From positions 248,001 through 312,000 of the forward strand of contig NZ_CP034692.1 of the NCBI RefSeq assembly GCF_004114375.1: 64,000 bases of DNA, read 5' to 3'. Below are positions 25,905 to 35,053 of this stretch, piece after piece. A program made the position numbers and the translations under genes. Position 1 is the first letter of the stretch, and each line of letters opens with the position of its first letter. The stretch comes from Halorubrum sp. BOL3-1 (lineage in GTDB: Archaea > Halobacteriota > Halobacteria > Halobacteriales > Haloferacaceae). The notes beneath the pieces were generated by a model that saw nothing but the letters and a program-made list of their open reading frames with translations, was not told the DNA's origin and made no database searches.

Positions 25905-26323
25905 CTACTAATCGTGTCCCGAGCATAAGCAGGTGGGATACACATCCGGATAGAGAATCCTTGCGGGTGATTCATCGATTTCTGGACCATCATAAGGAGA
26001 CTGGCGGTGTTAGCTTAGAACCTCACAAAAGCCATCCACGGCTAGTGCGTGCTACCGTTTCTAAGGGGGATTCGTCGAGAGTACTCGATACTCAATGGTA
26101 TGAATCAGGTGATTTCATTATCACGTATTGGACAACCCAAGCAGACAGCACCTTACCATTCCTACGGTGGACAAATTCTCCTGACGCGCAAGAAATTATA
26201 GTCTCACATCACGGATCAGACGATGTACGGACGTTAATGCCGCCATCTTATCACATACGTGAGAACCGATTCCATCCTCTACAAGTCATTCCTCTTGTGC
26301 TTGCTACTATTCAAGAAGAGTGA
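25901..26323 (+). CDS. Uncharacterised partner of the DUF7342-like protein
   Basis: A 140-residue protein. It begins VPSISRWDTHPDRESLRVIHRF and contains WYESGDFIITYWTT and FLRWTNSPDAQEI. This layout recurs next to DUF7342 genes in haloarchaeal genomes (recalled, not searched). The four-base overlap with a DNA-binding partner suggests a toxin-antitoxin-like or regulator-effector pair. No catalytic motif is evident. Confidence 0.6.
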   Translation: MTTNRVPSISRWDTHPDRESLRVIHRFLDHHKETGGVSLEPHKSHPRLVRATVSKGDSSRVLDTQWYESGDFIITYWTTQADSTLPFLRWTNSPDAQEIIVSHHGSDDVRTLMPPSYHIRENRFHPLQVIPLVLATIQEE

Positions 26324-26642
26324 CTCATCTCTGACTTTTTGGCTCTATTGAAATCCTATCCCTCAGACATATTCTCGCATGAAACAACCGGTTGATGGGA
26401 ATTGCTTCTATATGTGACATACATGCGCTTTCTCCCCACCGCGATTTTCTATACAGCCCCGTCTACATTGGCTACATGGAAGCCAATCAGTCGAAACTGG
26501 TAGGTAGGAACCCAGCTGTGGAATCCGGTTGTAGTCGGGGACTGTGAGAACGTGATCGAGGGGACAGACGTAAGCACATGAATCCTTACGAGTGTTAGGA
26601 TACGCAACAAGAACTATTCATCAAACAGCTATACTGACAGAT
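26324..26642. other. Gene-free stretch with possible IS-end remnant
   Basis: ggctctattgaaatcc at 26341 resembles the terminus seen again at 43512 (gctctgttgaaatcc), so this may be an insertion-sequence scar. No gene is supported in the remainder. Confidence 0.35.
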
Positions 26643-26762
26643 ATGATCGCACAAAGTGTCGGAGAGCAGTTCTATACGCTTATGTCGGAGTGGATTATGT
26701 TGGTTATCATAGTCGGAGTAATTGCGGCGATTATTGGAATAGTTCTCCGGTTCAAAGGCTAA
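26643..26762 (+). CDS. 39-residue single-pass membrane peptide
   Basis: A short frame from ATG 26643 encodes MIAQSVGEQFYTLMSEW followed by a strongly hydrophobic helix ending IGIVLRFKG. The hydrophobic span with a basic C-terminal anchor is typical of small membrane peptides. It has no clear partner gene. Coding status is likely but not certain because of its length. Confidence 0.5.
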   Translation: MIAQSVGEQFYTLMSEWIMLVIIVGVIAAIIGIVLRFKG

Positions 26763-26930
26763 TCTCGATCATATTGGTCGCGTATTTGGGTCCTCACAAG
26801 CGGTGCTGATTGCGTAACCGGCCACGGCGGGTATGGGACTATTCATTTTGATTCGTGGTTCAATCGGCTAGGCAAACGACTCTAGTACCCTAGACAGAGC
26901 TTTAACGGCTTCCTGTGGATGTACTAGTAA

Positions 26931-27161
26931 TCAGTTTAATGTTCGAAGTATTAAATATATCACAAGAGCAGCTACCCCGAGAGGAAGAAACAATACAGTT
27001 AAAATACCAATTCCTCCACCCCATAAAAACGGCTGACTGCTCCCACGTTTCTTCGCATCTTTGTATACCCAGTTGGAAACAAGAAAAGTGACAACTAACC
27101 CGACAAGGAGGATGAGTATTAGAAACCCAGGACCTAGGGGCACTCCACCAAATAGTATCAT
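26931..27161 (-). CDS. Two-helix membrane protein
   Basis: A 76-residue protein with two long hydrophobic helices around WVYKDAKKRGSSQPFLWGGG. The YKDAKKRG loop is common in small haloarchaeal membrane proteins with a phospholipase D N-terminal-like fold. Function unknown. Confidence 0.65.
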   Translation of the reverse strand: MILFGGVPLGPGFLILILLVGLVVTFLVSNWVYKDAKKRGSSQPFLWGGGIGILTVLFLPLGVAALVIYLILRTLN

Positions 27162-28152
27162 AGAATAGTCTTAAATATCACATATATAAAATTCTAACTA
27201 ATTTATACTGATATAAGCCAGTTTGCGGTAAAGTATTCTCTACCGAAGAGGTATCAGTCTATTATCGAAGATGGCTCCACCGAGGTGCCGAACGGTTATT
27301 GATCGGTGTCGCTCACTCTGCCGACTATGTTGAGCAATTTGTGACTCCCTGATTAGAGAGAACTGGGCTTCATAGTTGATGCTGGAAAAAGTGAGTTAGG
27401 AACGTTCCGGACCTTCCGGGAGAATTGGGTGGGGCTGGCCTGTGGTCGCTAATAAAACGAATACCGGAGGCCTGTCACCAGAACGGGGATTTCGGACCGA
27501 GTAGGAGCCCTCAAGAAGAAAATTCAACAGTTTTGTCGGATCGGAACTGTCGAAATCAGTCTCTGAACAAGGTGAGGTAGTTCGTGCTGGTCCCCCTAAC
27601 CCCGGCCGGGGGGAATAATATTTCCAGGAGATAATTGTACATGGTTATCGGAATAGATGGGGAATATCTTCCCCTACAGCTTCCCTTGATGGCCCTATTC
27701 TAGGGCGATGGAAGAGCGGGAGACACGATTTTCTACAACTGGTCGTGACATCCCCCGATCTTTCCACGCTCAAGACTGTTTCTAGGGAGCATATATCCCC
27801 ACAAGGTTGATTCTTGTACGTCTCGAATACACCCGTTTCGCCGGGCGAAAAAGGCTATTCTCTCCTACAGAACAAGTCTCTCGGTGACTCTTCATTAGAA
27901 CCCAACAGAATACGCCCTCCGCCGGATCAATTCGCCCCGATAGGGAGGAGAGTTCCCTAGCTGAATCGCCGACTGCGGTACCCGATACATAAATCCGAAT
28001 TTCGTCGTTTTGCCGGGAAAATTTCTTGATTCTTCGGAGAGACTTGATTTTGCTTCTGCCGAGATATCTTCCCCAGTGGATCCCTTGATCTCCCCAGCTA
28101 GTTTTTCCTGACTCCCGTGGCCGACCCCTACTTATCTCCGAACACCTCCTGG
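27162..28152. other. Large non-coding region with dispersed repeats
   Basis: Nearly 1 kb without a supported gene. It contains one copy of the repeat family described at 40567-41240 (27415-27562) and two GC-rich patches sharing an ATCAAGGGA...GGGGAAGATAT block on the minus strand (about 27659-27692 and 28063-28093). Frames here are short and lack normal haloarchaeal composition. Confidence 0.5.
27415..27562 (+). repeat. Dispersed non-coding repeat, isolated copy
   Basis: The 5' box is ccgggagaattgggtgggg and the 3' box is aattcaacagttttgtcgg followed by cgaaatcag, about 101 bp apart. The same two boxes at the same spacing occur three times at 40567-41240. There is no open frame across it. 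Confidence 0.55.
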
Positions 28153-28641
28153 TTACTCCCGACAGAGGCACTCGTGTGACACATGAGTCATATCGATGAG
28201 GTGTCGGTGAACATCGTCGGCCAACCGGTACATTGCCTCGGCCTGTTCCTTCGTCGCGATCCCCAGTCTGTAATAGGTCTTCGTTCGGTTCCGGTTCCAT
28301 AGCTCGGCAAGTTCGTCCCCGAAGGTGCCATCGTAGAGGCCAATCTCGGCACCACGTTGGTAGAGCCGTCGGTGACTACTGATCACCTCTGCGGGGGACA
28401 TCGCCCCGTCGTGGATCAACCGGAACTGGATCGTACGCTCGATGGCGACGAACGCCGACTCGATCACGACCGTGTAGTACCCCTGTTCGAGGGGATTCGA
28501 TCCGACTTCCAACAGCCGACAGGCGCGGCGAAGTTAGACTAGCTCTGCGTCGTCAACGTCTAATCCCTCCTCAATTGTTCCGGGGCTACCCTCGAAGGTC
28601 CGCTCAGCCTCCACCAGTTGATCACGAATATCGTCATTCAT
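28153..28641 (-). pseudogene. HEPN-domain protein gene with an in-frame TAA
   Basis: From ATG 28641 the frame reads MNDDIRDQLVEAERTF... to DDAELV, then TAA at 28534-28536, then continues in the same frame as LRRACRLLEVGSNPLEQGYY and a HEPN-like helical domain (VVIESAFVAIERTIQFRL, ELWNRNRTKTYYRLG). The classical HEPN RNase motif RNxxxH has Thr in place of His. The gene overlaps the nucleotidyltransferase by 8 bp. A truncated product could start at TTG 28512. Confidence 0.7.
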
Positions 28642-29299
28642 CGGCGTACACCTCAGTCCGGAGCTCGGAGAGTTGGTCGGAGCCGACCAACGTGAGCCCA
28701 TCGTTGAACTGGGGGCGGAGTTGGTCACCAATCCGTTGGACGCTATCTGTTGATTCAACGAGCGGCTGGTACGTGTATCGATTCTCCTCGAATCGTTGGT
28801 CTTCGAGGTCACTGACGACCGACTGAACAGTCCGACGGGCTGTTGTCCTATCTTTGTCGACAATTACCAATAGATCGATGTCGCTGGTCCTATCTGCCTC
28901 CCCCCGAGCCACGCTACCAAATAGGACGACACCAACTAATGCGTCCAACTCTTCTTGTGCTCGTTGTAGAAATGCTTGAACTGGCTTGTGAAACTCACTC
29001 TGCGGGATTGAGAGAACCGGGTCCGGTTTCGTGAGCCGTTCACGATTGATCTGGACCTGCTGGGCTCGGCCGTCCTTTGTGGTCTCGACGACGTCAAGCT
29101 CGGAGAGCAGCCTCACTGCCTTCGATATCGTACCTTGATTTGCCCCGGTGAGACTTGCGAGTTCGCTCATTGAGTACGTTGCGTACGGTTGGTCGATAAG
29201 AACCTCAAGAACGTCTTCCATCGCTTGGTATCGGAATACCCGATTCTCCGGAAACGGATATCGCAATTCTATCGAGATCGACTTATTCTTATTGGGCAT
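28634..29299 (-). CDS. MNT-type nucleotidyltransferase with N-terminal winged helix
   Basis: A 221-residue protein. Residues 24-90 are a winged helix (MSELASLTGANQGTISKAVR). Residues 120-150 are the minimal nucleotidyltransferase core VVLFGSVARGEADRTSDIDL, with the GS and DxD signatures intact (Asp140, Asp142). Such proteins pair with HEPN toxins and act as antitoxins by AMP transfer; the added HTH suggests autoregulation. The HEPN partner directly downstream carries a stop codon. Confidence 0.85.
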   Translation of the reverse strand: MPNKNKSISIELRYPFPENRVFRYQAMEDVLEVLIDQPYATYSMSELASLTGANQGTISKAVRLLSELDVVETTKDGRAQQVQINRERLTKPDPVLSIPQSEFHKPVQAFLQRAQEELDALVGVVLFGSVARGEADRTSDIDLLVIVDKDRTTARRTVQSVVSDLEDQRFEENRYTYQPLVESTDSVQRIGDQLRPQFNDGLTLVGSDQLSELRTEVYADE

Positions 29300-29457
29300 A
29301 CAATTCCTATTAAGAAACACTCCAAAACTCTGCTGGTAAATGAGGTGAACCACACCCGTTTATGAGTTTAATACAGCCAAGTTTTCCTGAATATCCATAC
29401 ACATCACCAATTTAATAAATACCTGCCGAGTAGGCATGAGGAGGCCAGACCACATAC

Positions 29458-30159
29458 ATGAGTGATGACATAGATCAGATCCCAGACGAGGCTATTGATG
29501 AGCTTAACTCAATAGGTGAAAAACTGAGCCCGACTGAATTTCAGCACTTATATCTTGAATCACTGATTGCTGATGCGAGAAGTGCTCAATCAGAGAGTCA
29601 GGAAAGAGGCTACAGTTGGCCGTTTGAGTCAGGGCCCGCAAAAGTCTGGAATATTACCTCTCAAATTGGAATTGACCGTGATTTTGTGAGCTGGTGGCTA
29701 GTGGCCCAAGCTTTTCATGAAGATGGTTCACCTGTGTATTTAGTACAAGCAAATGAACAGAATAAAAATCTAGTAAAGATTGAGACTTCAGAGCTATCTC
29801 AACTATCAAGAGCATTTCAAGCGGCTGAAGAGCACTGGCTTGAAGAGGTTGATTCTGATGAGGATTTCACAGATACTGGACAAGGTAGTCCTCCTCCCCC
29901 TCCGTCCGAACTGCCGTCCAGAATAACAGAGAAGCAGTGGGAGTACGTAATTGATGAGGAGGAGGCACAGAATGTCGACCGGACCCTAGCGATAAGAAGG
30001 GCAGCAGCCTTGGACAATGGAAAACTTCAGACGTACGTTTTGGAGTACCGGGGTGAGAACAGTTCTGATGAGCTACCCAGCCCGATTGGTACGTTTTGGG
30101 GCCATCATAGCAGTCACTTCATGAGGGTAATTGAAGAAGCAGCCGGTATGCTCGAATGA
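29458..30159 (+). CDS. Hypothetical acidic protein
   Basis: A 233-residue protein, low GC for this genome, rich in Glu/Asp and Ser. Residues 140-155 form a proline run (GSPPPPPSELPS) joining two parts; the second part (ITEKQWEYVIDEEEAQNVD) looks like a repeat of a small alpha/beta unit. No known domain recognised. Confidence 0.65.
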   Translation: MSDDIDQIPDEAIDELNSIGEKLSPTEFQHLYLESLIADARSAQSESQERGYSWPFESGPAKVWNITSQIGIDRDFVSWWLVAQAFHEDGSPVYLVQANEQNKNLVKIETSELSQLSRAFQAAEEHWLEEVDSDEDFTDTGQGSPPPPPSELPSRITEKQWEYVIDEEEAQNVDRTLAIRRAAALDNGKLQTYVLEYRGENSSDELPSPIGTFWGHHSSHFMRVIEEAAGMLE

Positions 30160-30330
30160 ACTAACCCCTGTAAGTTGTGCTCTGTTGAATCTACTGACGA
30201 CATACTGGTACTGTAGTTGTCATGAGTCAATGATTGTCCAACTTCTGGTGGAGAACCGGACACACAGCAGAAGCTCAGCCATTAGTGAATAAGGATATTA
30301 ATTGTTGGCGCAGCAGATTCTATATGAGCA

Positions 30331-31122
30331 TCAATTAATCTCTATTCGTCTATCATACCTCTCATTCATCGGGTCGGTTATCCATTGTTGTAACCCATCG
30401 CTAGCTCCCCATGTGAATCCGAACTCACCGCGAATGATACGCAAGCACCTTTCTGGAGAGAGTTCAGGAATTGCCAAATTCCAACGAGTTCGGTACCAGC
30501 GCTCTAACAGCGAATCCAGTAAGCAGATTAGCGTCAGGACGGCGTGCTCGTGTACAACGTAACTGAACTCTGTCTCAAGCCAAAAATTATGACCAGCATC
30601 ATTTCGGCATTCACGTACGAATTGGGCTAACGCCTCTTCTTTTGTCGATATAACGCCCTCGTCTCGCGCCTCTTGGATCAGGTATGCGAGATCGCTTGAA
30701 CTCGACAGACGCTCACTTAGAGTCTTTTCTAGGAACGTTGCCCCGCGGATGAGCGCAGCAAACGGCTCGTCCCGTTCTAAAAAGTGCTGACATTCGCTCA
30801 GTTCAACGAATAATAACAATTTCTGCTCTTCATCGTCAGGGTATAGCACTTTGAGGTTCCCAATAAGAGAGTAGAGTGTACCCGTCCGGCCTAAGTTGTT
30901 CAGTTGCCACTTGATTGTCTCAACTGCTTCGTCTGATCCTTCAGTCATTACTGTCTCACCGCGTGGGACAGCATAATCGGGATCTACATCAATGTCATCT
31001 GGATCAACAGAGTATATATACGCGAGAAGTCTGAGGCCAAGTTGACGGTTCTGCTCGTAAACCTCCTGCTCGATTTGATTTTGGAGCCTATCCTCGTTGA
31101 GCGGCGAAGAGTCGGGCGACAT
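30331..31122 (-). CDS. HEPN-like protein with an intact RNxxxH motif
   Basis: A 263-residue, mostly helical protein. ALIRGATFLEKTLSERL followed by FVRECRNDAGHNFWLE (Arg173, Asn174, His178) fits the HEPN RNase motif RN-x3-H. A linking segment VVHEHAVLTLICLLDSLLERW forms the last long helix. HEPN proteins often cut RNA in defence systems. No MNT partner is adjacent, so it may act alone or with the small membrane protein next to it. Family call is by motif only. Confidence 0.55.
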   Translation of the reverse strand: MSPDSSPLNEDRLQNQIEQEVYEQNRQLGLRLLAYIYSVDPDDIDVDPDYAVPRGETVMTEGSDEAVETIKWQLNNLGRTGTLYSLIGNLKVLYPDDEEQKLLLFVELSECQHFLERDEPFAALIRGATFLEKTLSERLSSSSDLAYLIQEARDEGVISTKEEALAQFVRECRNDAGHNFWLETEFSYVVHEHAVLTLICLLDSLLERWYRTRWNLAIPELSPERCLRIIRGEFGFTWGASDGLQQWITDPMNERYDRRIEIN

Positions 31123-31285
31123 ATTGGTAATAAGATTAGCTACTGGGTGTTGTAATGCTTACGTGCCGATAAATCATAGAAGTACACCAGAGTCACCTCG
31201 TCTGTGTCCGGAAATAGTGGAGACGATACGTAAACTAATAATCTCGCACGGTACAATTTAGTAAATAAGCTCTTGATTGACACAT

Positions 31286-31627
31286 ATGATCTGGAACGTA
31301 GCAAGTCTCATCACAGCCCTGTTTGGCGGTGTAGTTGCGGTATTCATTGGACAAATATTGAAAACGTACCGCGAAGATATTGACGCCGCAAGGAGACTCA
31401 GGTCTCAATTAAAATACCTAAAATCACTCCGAAGTAACGACTCTGAGAGGGAACACTCAAATCACGGAGAAATACAAAAAGCTCGAAACGGCGCAGAAGA
31501 AATCTATCGAGAGAATTTTTGGTTGCTAACAGATGATGGTCAGAAAGCTCTCTATAATATATTCTATCAAACAGATGCGATTCTGAAAGAGAGGAGAATG
31601 ATCCGCTTAATCAGATGGAATGGGTGA
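31286..31627 (+). CDS. Single-pass membrane protein, island-associated
   Basis: A 113-residue protein from ATG 31286 (TTG at 31277 is an alternative). One N-terminal membrane helix (SLITALFGGVVAVFIGQI) is followed by a charged coiled region and EIYRENFWLLTDDGQKALYNI. The gene at 39417 has the same layout and a related final block. It ends just before an insertion sequence. Confidence 0.6.
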   Translation: MIWNVASLITALFGGVVAVFIGQILKTYREDIDAARRLRSQLKYLKSLRSNDSEREHSNHGEIQKARNGAEEIYRENFWLLTDDGQKALYNIFYQTDAILKERRMIRLIRWNG

Positions 31628-31648
31628 AGATAGAAGCGTTGTATAATG

Positions 31649-31654
31649 AAATAG
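31649..31654. repeat. Target-site duplication of the IS5-type element (left)
   Basis: AAATAG here and at 35160-35165 flank the outer insertion sequence exactly. Confidence 0.75.
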
Positions 31655-32131
31655 GAGCGTGTCATAGAAAGCGTCACGTACGAAGCGGCAGGGTGCGGAA
31701 AGTGTGTCTAACACCAGCGCAACCCTGCAAAATGTGGCTTCGGCCGACGACTTCTTGAATGCGGCGGCTACCGAAACAGTACCGCTGTTTGAATACCTTG
31801 AGTTCCAGTTTCTCATAGAGTACGACGTGTTCGCCCCCTCGAAGCGGGGGCGAACACGAGTCCATCAGCCACCGGATCTCTTTCGCGGCTTTCTCCACTG
31901 CTACTACCAGAATGTCTACGGCACACGTCCAGTTACACGACAACTCCGCCACAGCCTCAGTCGATCACATCGGGTTAGGAGTAGCGTCTGCTTGGAAGAG
32001 ATGTAGCCACGTTTTTCTCCGTTCGATCCCGCCGCTCAACATCCCAAGACGGCTGAGCTACATCCAAACAGGACAGTTTCGAACATCCCACCCGAATACT
32101 GTTACGTGCACAAACCGTAGGGAGATGTGTA

Positions 32132-32575
32132 ATGAGCGACCAAGTTGTTGATCTGCTACGGAAAGCGTATTCCGACGAGATAGAGACGGTGATGAACTAC
32201 CAGACGAACGCGATCGTGCTCGATGGGGTTCGTGCCGAGGAGATCAAAGCGAGCCTCAAACAGGATATCCAAGAAGAACTGGGCCACGCCGAGCAACTCG
32301 GGCAGCGACTCAAGCAGCTTGATGCCCGCCCGCCAGCGTCCAGTGAGTTTACGGCTCGACAAGACTCGCTTCAGCCGCCGGAGGATTCGACAGATGTGCT
32401 CGCTGTAATCAACGGTGTTCTTGACGCCGAAAACGGTGCAATCGACACCTACAGGGAGTTAGTAGACGCCGCTGAGGCCGCGAATGATCCGGTAACCGAA
32501 GACCTTGCTGTGACGCTTCTTTCCGATGAAGAGGCACACAGAACCGAGTTCCGGGGCTTCAAAAAGGAATATTAG
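32132..32575 (+). CDS. Ferritin-like domain protein carried in a mini-transposon
   Basis: A 147-residue four-helix protein. Helix 1 is VVDLLRKAYSDEIETVMNYQ, helix 2 holds KQDIQEELGHAEQLGQRLKQ (ExxH ligands), helix 3 AENGAIDTYRELVDAAE, and helix 4 LLSDEEAHRTEFRGF (ExxH). This is the full two-metal ligand pattern of ferritin-like/DPS-like proteins. A GGGAGATG purine tract precedes the ATG. Probably iron storage or oxidative-stress protection. The gene sits alone between the transposon ends. Confidence 0.8.
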   Translation: MSDQVVDLLRKAYSDEIETVMNYQTNAIVLDGVRAEEIKASLKQDIQEELGHAEQLGQRLKQLDARPPASSEFTARQDSLQPPEDSTDVLAVINGVLDAENGAIDTYRELVDAAEAANDPVTEDLAVTLLSDEEAHRTEFRGFKKEY

Positions 32576-32781
32576 ACAAGCTGATAGCAGAGAATCGAGT
32601 TGATTGAGCTGTATCGACCCTGACCGACTGTTTTTCTTACCGCGAGAAGCCAGCTATCGAGTCACCTTACTGCATGTTTAGCTGTTGAGTTGCTCCATTG
32701 CGACGCTGAATAACTGCACTCTCGGCCTTTCTCCGTCTGATTTTCGTGAGACTTGTATGTAATTGGACGCCGTCTGGCGAT

Positions 32782-32925
32782 ATGAGGTCGAAGCGATCAA
32801 CGATACGACAGTATAAGCATCTTGCCAAAGAGCACGTTGACAATCCAGATGAACCCGCTGCGCCGACTGGCGACAGCGACTTCCTAGGCGATCAGTTTCT
32901 TCGAATCGTGCAGTGGACGAACTGA
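32782..32925 (+). CDS. Short unknown frame in the mini-transposon
   Basis: A 47-residue frame from ATG 32782 beginning MRSKRSTIRQYKHLAKEH and ending RIVQWTN. It could be a small protein or the remnant of a gene captured by the element. I do not recognise it. The rest of 32576-32976 shows nothing clear. Confidence 0.3.
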   Translation: MRSKRSTIRQYKHLAKEHVDNPDEPAAPTGDSDFLGDQFLRIVQWTN

Positions 32926-33655
32926 ACCGGCACCTATCTACTTGATCCCCTCGTCAACCCTGTGTTCTGATCAGTGCGATGTGATCGACTGAGCCTCGTC
33001 TGGTACTACTGCGGACTTGACAAACTGCCATTGAGAGACACAATTGACCGCTTTCTCACCGACCTCGAACACGTTGTTGACGATGTTTTCGACAGACTCG
33101 TCAAGCAGGCCGCCGTCCGCGGCCTGCTCGACTCCACGTATTCTATCGATTCGACTCACATCGAAGCAATTCAGTACAACGACGCAGCCTCATGGAATTA
33201 CAATTCAACAGCCGAAGAACACTACTACGGCTTCGGCTGTACAATCGTCTCAACCGGCTCAAAGATCCCGATAGCAGCGGAGTTCACACAAACGAAACAA
33301 GCCGATCAGGAGACGGCGATGCGCGTCACACGTGACGCGCTCGCCGTCGATACACCAACGTAGATGCTTGGAGACAGCGCGTACGACATCCTCGACTGGC
33401 ACGACCACCTGCTGGCCGCAGGAGTCGTGCCAGTTGCTCCGTACAATCCGCGAAACGCTGACGACCCACTAGACATTGAGTACAGGGTCGAAAATCGTAT
33501 CGAAGAATACAGCGAGGATGTCCAGCTGAAGCAATCAACGCTAGACGAGACGTACACCAACCGAACAGGTGTTGAACGAACTAACGACGCAGTCGAGAGC
33601 TGCGGCCTCGGGCACGTCCGCGCCCGAGGCCGCGTCCACGCACGAACAGAAGTGT

Positions 33656-35053
33656 CAGTACCTCACAAAGCATCCTCGGCTAGCTGTTTCTGCGGCCTGA
33701 GTTCTGTGTCGAAGCGGCTGTACTGAGGCTCTTGACGAGAGGATTACGGTGGATCGACGGAGAGCTGTCGCTGTCGGCGGCAGTCAGCCGCCGACGCGAC
33801 AGCGTCACCACTCACTCTGCTGGCTTGCTCGGTCGGTGGTTAGCGGTGGAATCGGTCGTCAGGTGGCCGATTTGCGGGGACGGCCCGACGCACCGCGAGG
33901 GCCGTCCACGCAGCTCGTCGAATCATATTGATGAACTCCTTGTACGGCCACCACCAGAGGCGACGCCCGCCTCGGCGGGGCGTCGCCGCATACTCGTAGT
34001 GAAGGTACCGCCAGACGTTCTGTAAGAGGAGACTCACCACGACGTATAGCAGCCGTACCGTTGGATCTCGTGTTGTTGTCGTCGCTATCGCTTGCTCAAA
34101 CAAGCGATAGCTCGATTCGATACCGAACCGCTTGCTGTAGTGGTATCGAGCGTCTCGTGGTGAGTCGATGAACGGCGCGTCAGCGGCGTAGCCGTGACGC
34201 GCCACCCCGTTCTCGTCATACTTCCCGTTCAAGTACGTACAGTCGATGTAGACGGGAAACTCGACGGTCCAGCTGTGACCGTCGAGTTTCCCCGTCAGAT
34301 CATGCTGAATGACGCGACTCCACCCTTCCGAGAGCTCTTGCTGAATCGTCTCTCCCCACCGGATGATCGGGATCACGTACGCGTAATTGTGCGCCTGAAG
34401 CAGCGTGAGACACTTGCTGTCGTAGAATCCGCGATCAAGGTAGACGGCCTTGACCTCGGTGTCAAGGCCGTCGAGGACACCGAAGAACTCAGCGAGGACA
34501 CTGCTGGCGGTATCGCCGTCTTTGAGACGGCGTACCGCCAGCGTGTAGCGTTTGTTCTTCACACGCGCGTAGAGTGTGGCGTAGGCATGGAACGCAGTGG
34601 TTCCACGCTTCGCTACCGAGTGATAGAGGCCGTCTGTGTCGTCTTCGTCACCGTAGTAGGGCCGCAGGTGGAGGTCTGCGCAGACCTCCACCTGCTCGGG
34701 GAGTAGTTCATCGATATCCTTCCGGAGGAGCGTGTTAGCGACTCGTTCGAGCCGATCCGGCTCGAACTTCGTCCGGAGATGGTAGAGAACCGTGTTCGCA
34801 GCGGGTGCGTTCTGGCTCGACGCACAGAGCGTAGAGACAGAGGTCCCGTCGGCGCAAGCGCCGACGAGGACTTCATAGATGTCTTCAGCAGTGATTTCAG
34901 CGTTATTGGCTAAGGAGATCGGAACTTCCTCGTCAAGGCGGTTGACGAGAAAGTTAAGAAGCTGGTCCTCGTGGATCTCACCGTCTGCTTGCTTGGTTTT
35001 AGACACACCTTCAGCAAGCAGACGTTCTAACTAAGCGGCTTTGTGAAGTACTG
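33656..35053 (-). mobile_element. Complete ISH3-family insertion sequence
   Basis: Length 1398 bp. Terminal inverted repeats are cagtacctcacaaagc (33656-33671) and the complement of gctttgtgaagtactg (35038-35053), 15 of 16 matching. The 5-bp target duplication AGTGT occurs at 33651-33655 and 35054-35058. It interrupts the IS5-type transposase. One intact transposase is inside. Confidence 0.92.
33840..35006 (-). CDS. ISH3-family transposase
   Basis: A 388-residue DDE transposase. It opens with an N-terminal helical part (EDQLLNFLVNRLDEEVPISL), then DDTDGLYHSVAKRGTTAFHAY, VKAVYLDRGFYDSKCLTLLQ with the second acidic residue, and RYHYSKRFGIESSYRLFEQA with the third. Length and motifs fit ISH3-family proteins. 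It appears intact and could act on its own element and on the related 1.03-kb element nearby. Confidence 0.92.
   Translation of the reverse strand: MSKTKQADGEIHEDQLLNFLVNRLDEEVPISLANNAEITAEDIYEVLVGACADGTSVSTLCASSQNAPAANTVLYHLRTKFEPDRLERVANTLLRKDIDELLPEQVEVCADLHLRPYYGDEDDTDGLYHSVAKRGTTAFHAYATLYARVKNKRYTLAVRRLKDGDTASSVLAEFFGVLDGLDTEVKAVYLDRGFYDSKCLTLLQAHNYAYVIPIIRWGETIQQELSEGWSRVIQHDLTGKLDGHSWTVEFPVYIDCTYLNGKYDENGVARHGYAADAPFIDSPRDARYHYSKRFGIESSYRLFEQAIATTTTRDPTVRLLYVVVSLLLQNVWRYLHYEYAATPRRGGRRLWWWPYKEFINMIRRAAWTALAVRRAVPANRPPDDRFHR

Larger units (their letters stand above)
31958..32991 (+). mobile_element. 1.03-kb mini-transposon carrying a ferritin-like gene
   Basis: The insertion has 15-bp perfect terminal inverted repeats: cagtcgatcacatcg at 31958-31972 and its complement at 32977-32991. 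A 5-bp target duplication AGCCT lies at 31953-31957 and 32992-32996. Removing the insertion and one AGCCT restores the host transposase frame. No transposase is present inside. Ends starting CAGT and a 5-bp duplication match the nearby ISH3-type element, so it was probably mobilised by an ISH3-family transposase. Confidence 0.85.

Noticed and set aside
27782-28300. 172-codon frame in the non-coding region
   Set aside because: Composition is unlike neighbours, it overlaps repeat patches and the HEPN gene, and has no motif or start signal.
31674-31952. 92-codon minus-strand frame with a Cys-rich start
   Set aside because: It is the antisense of the split IS5-type transposase.
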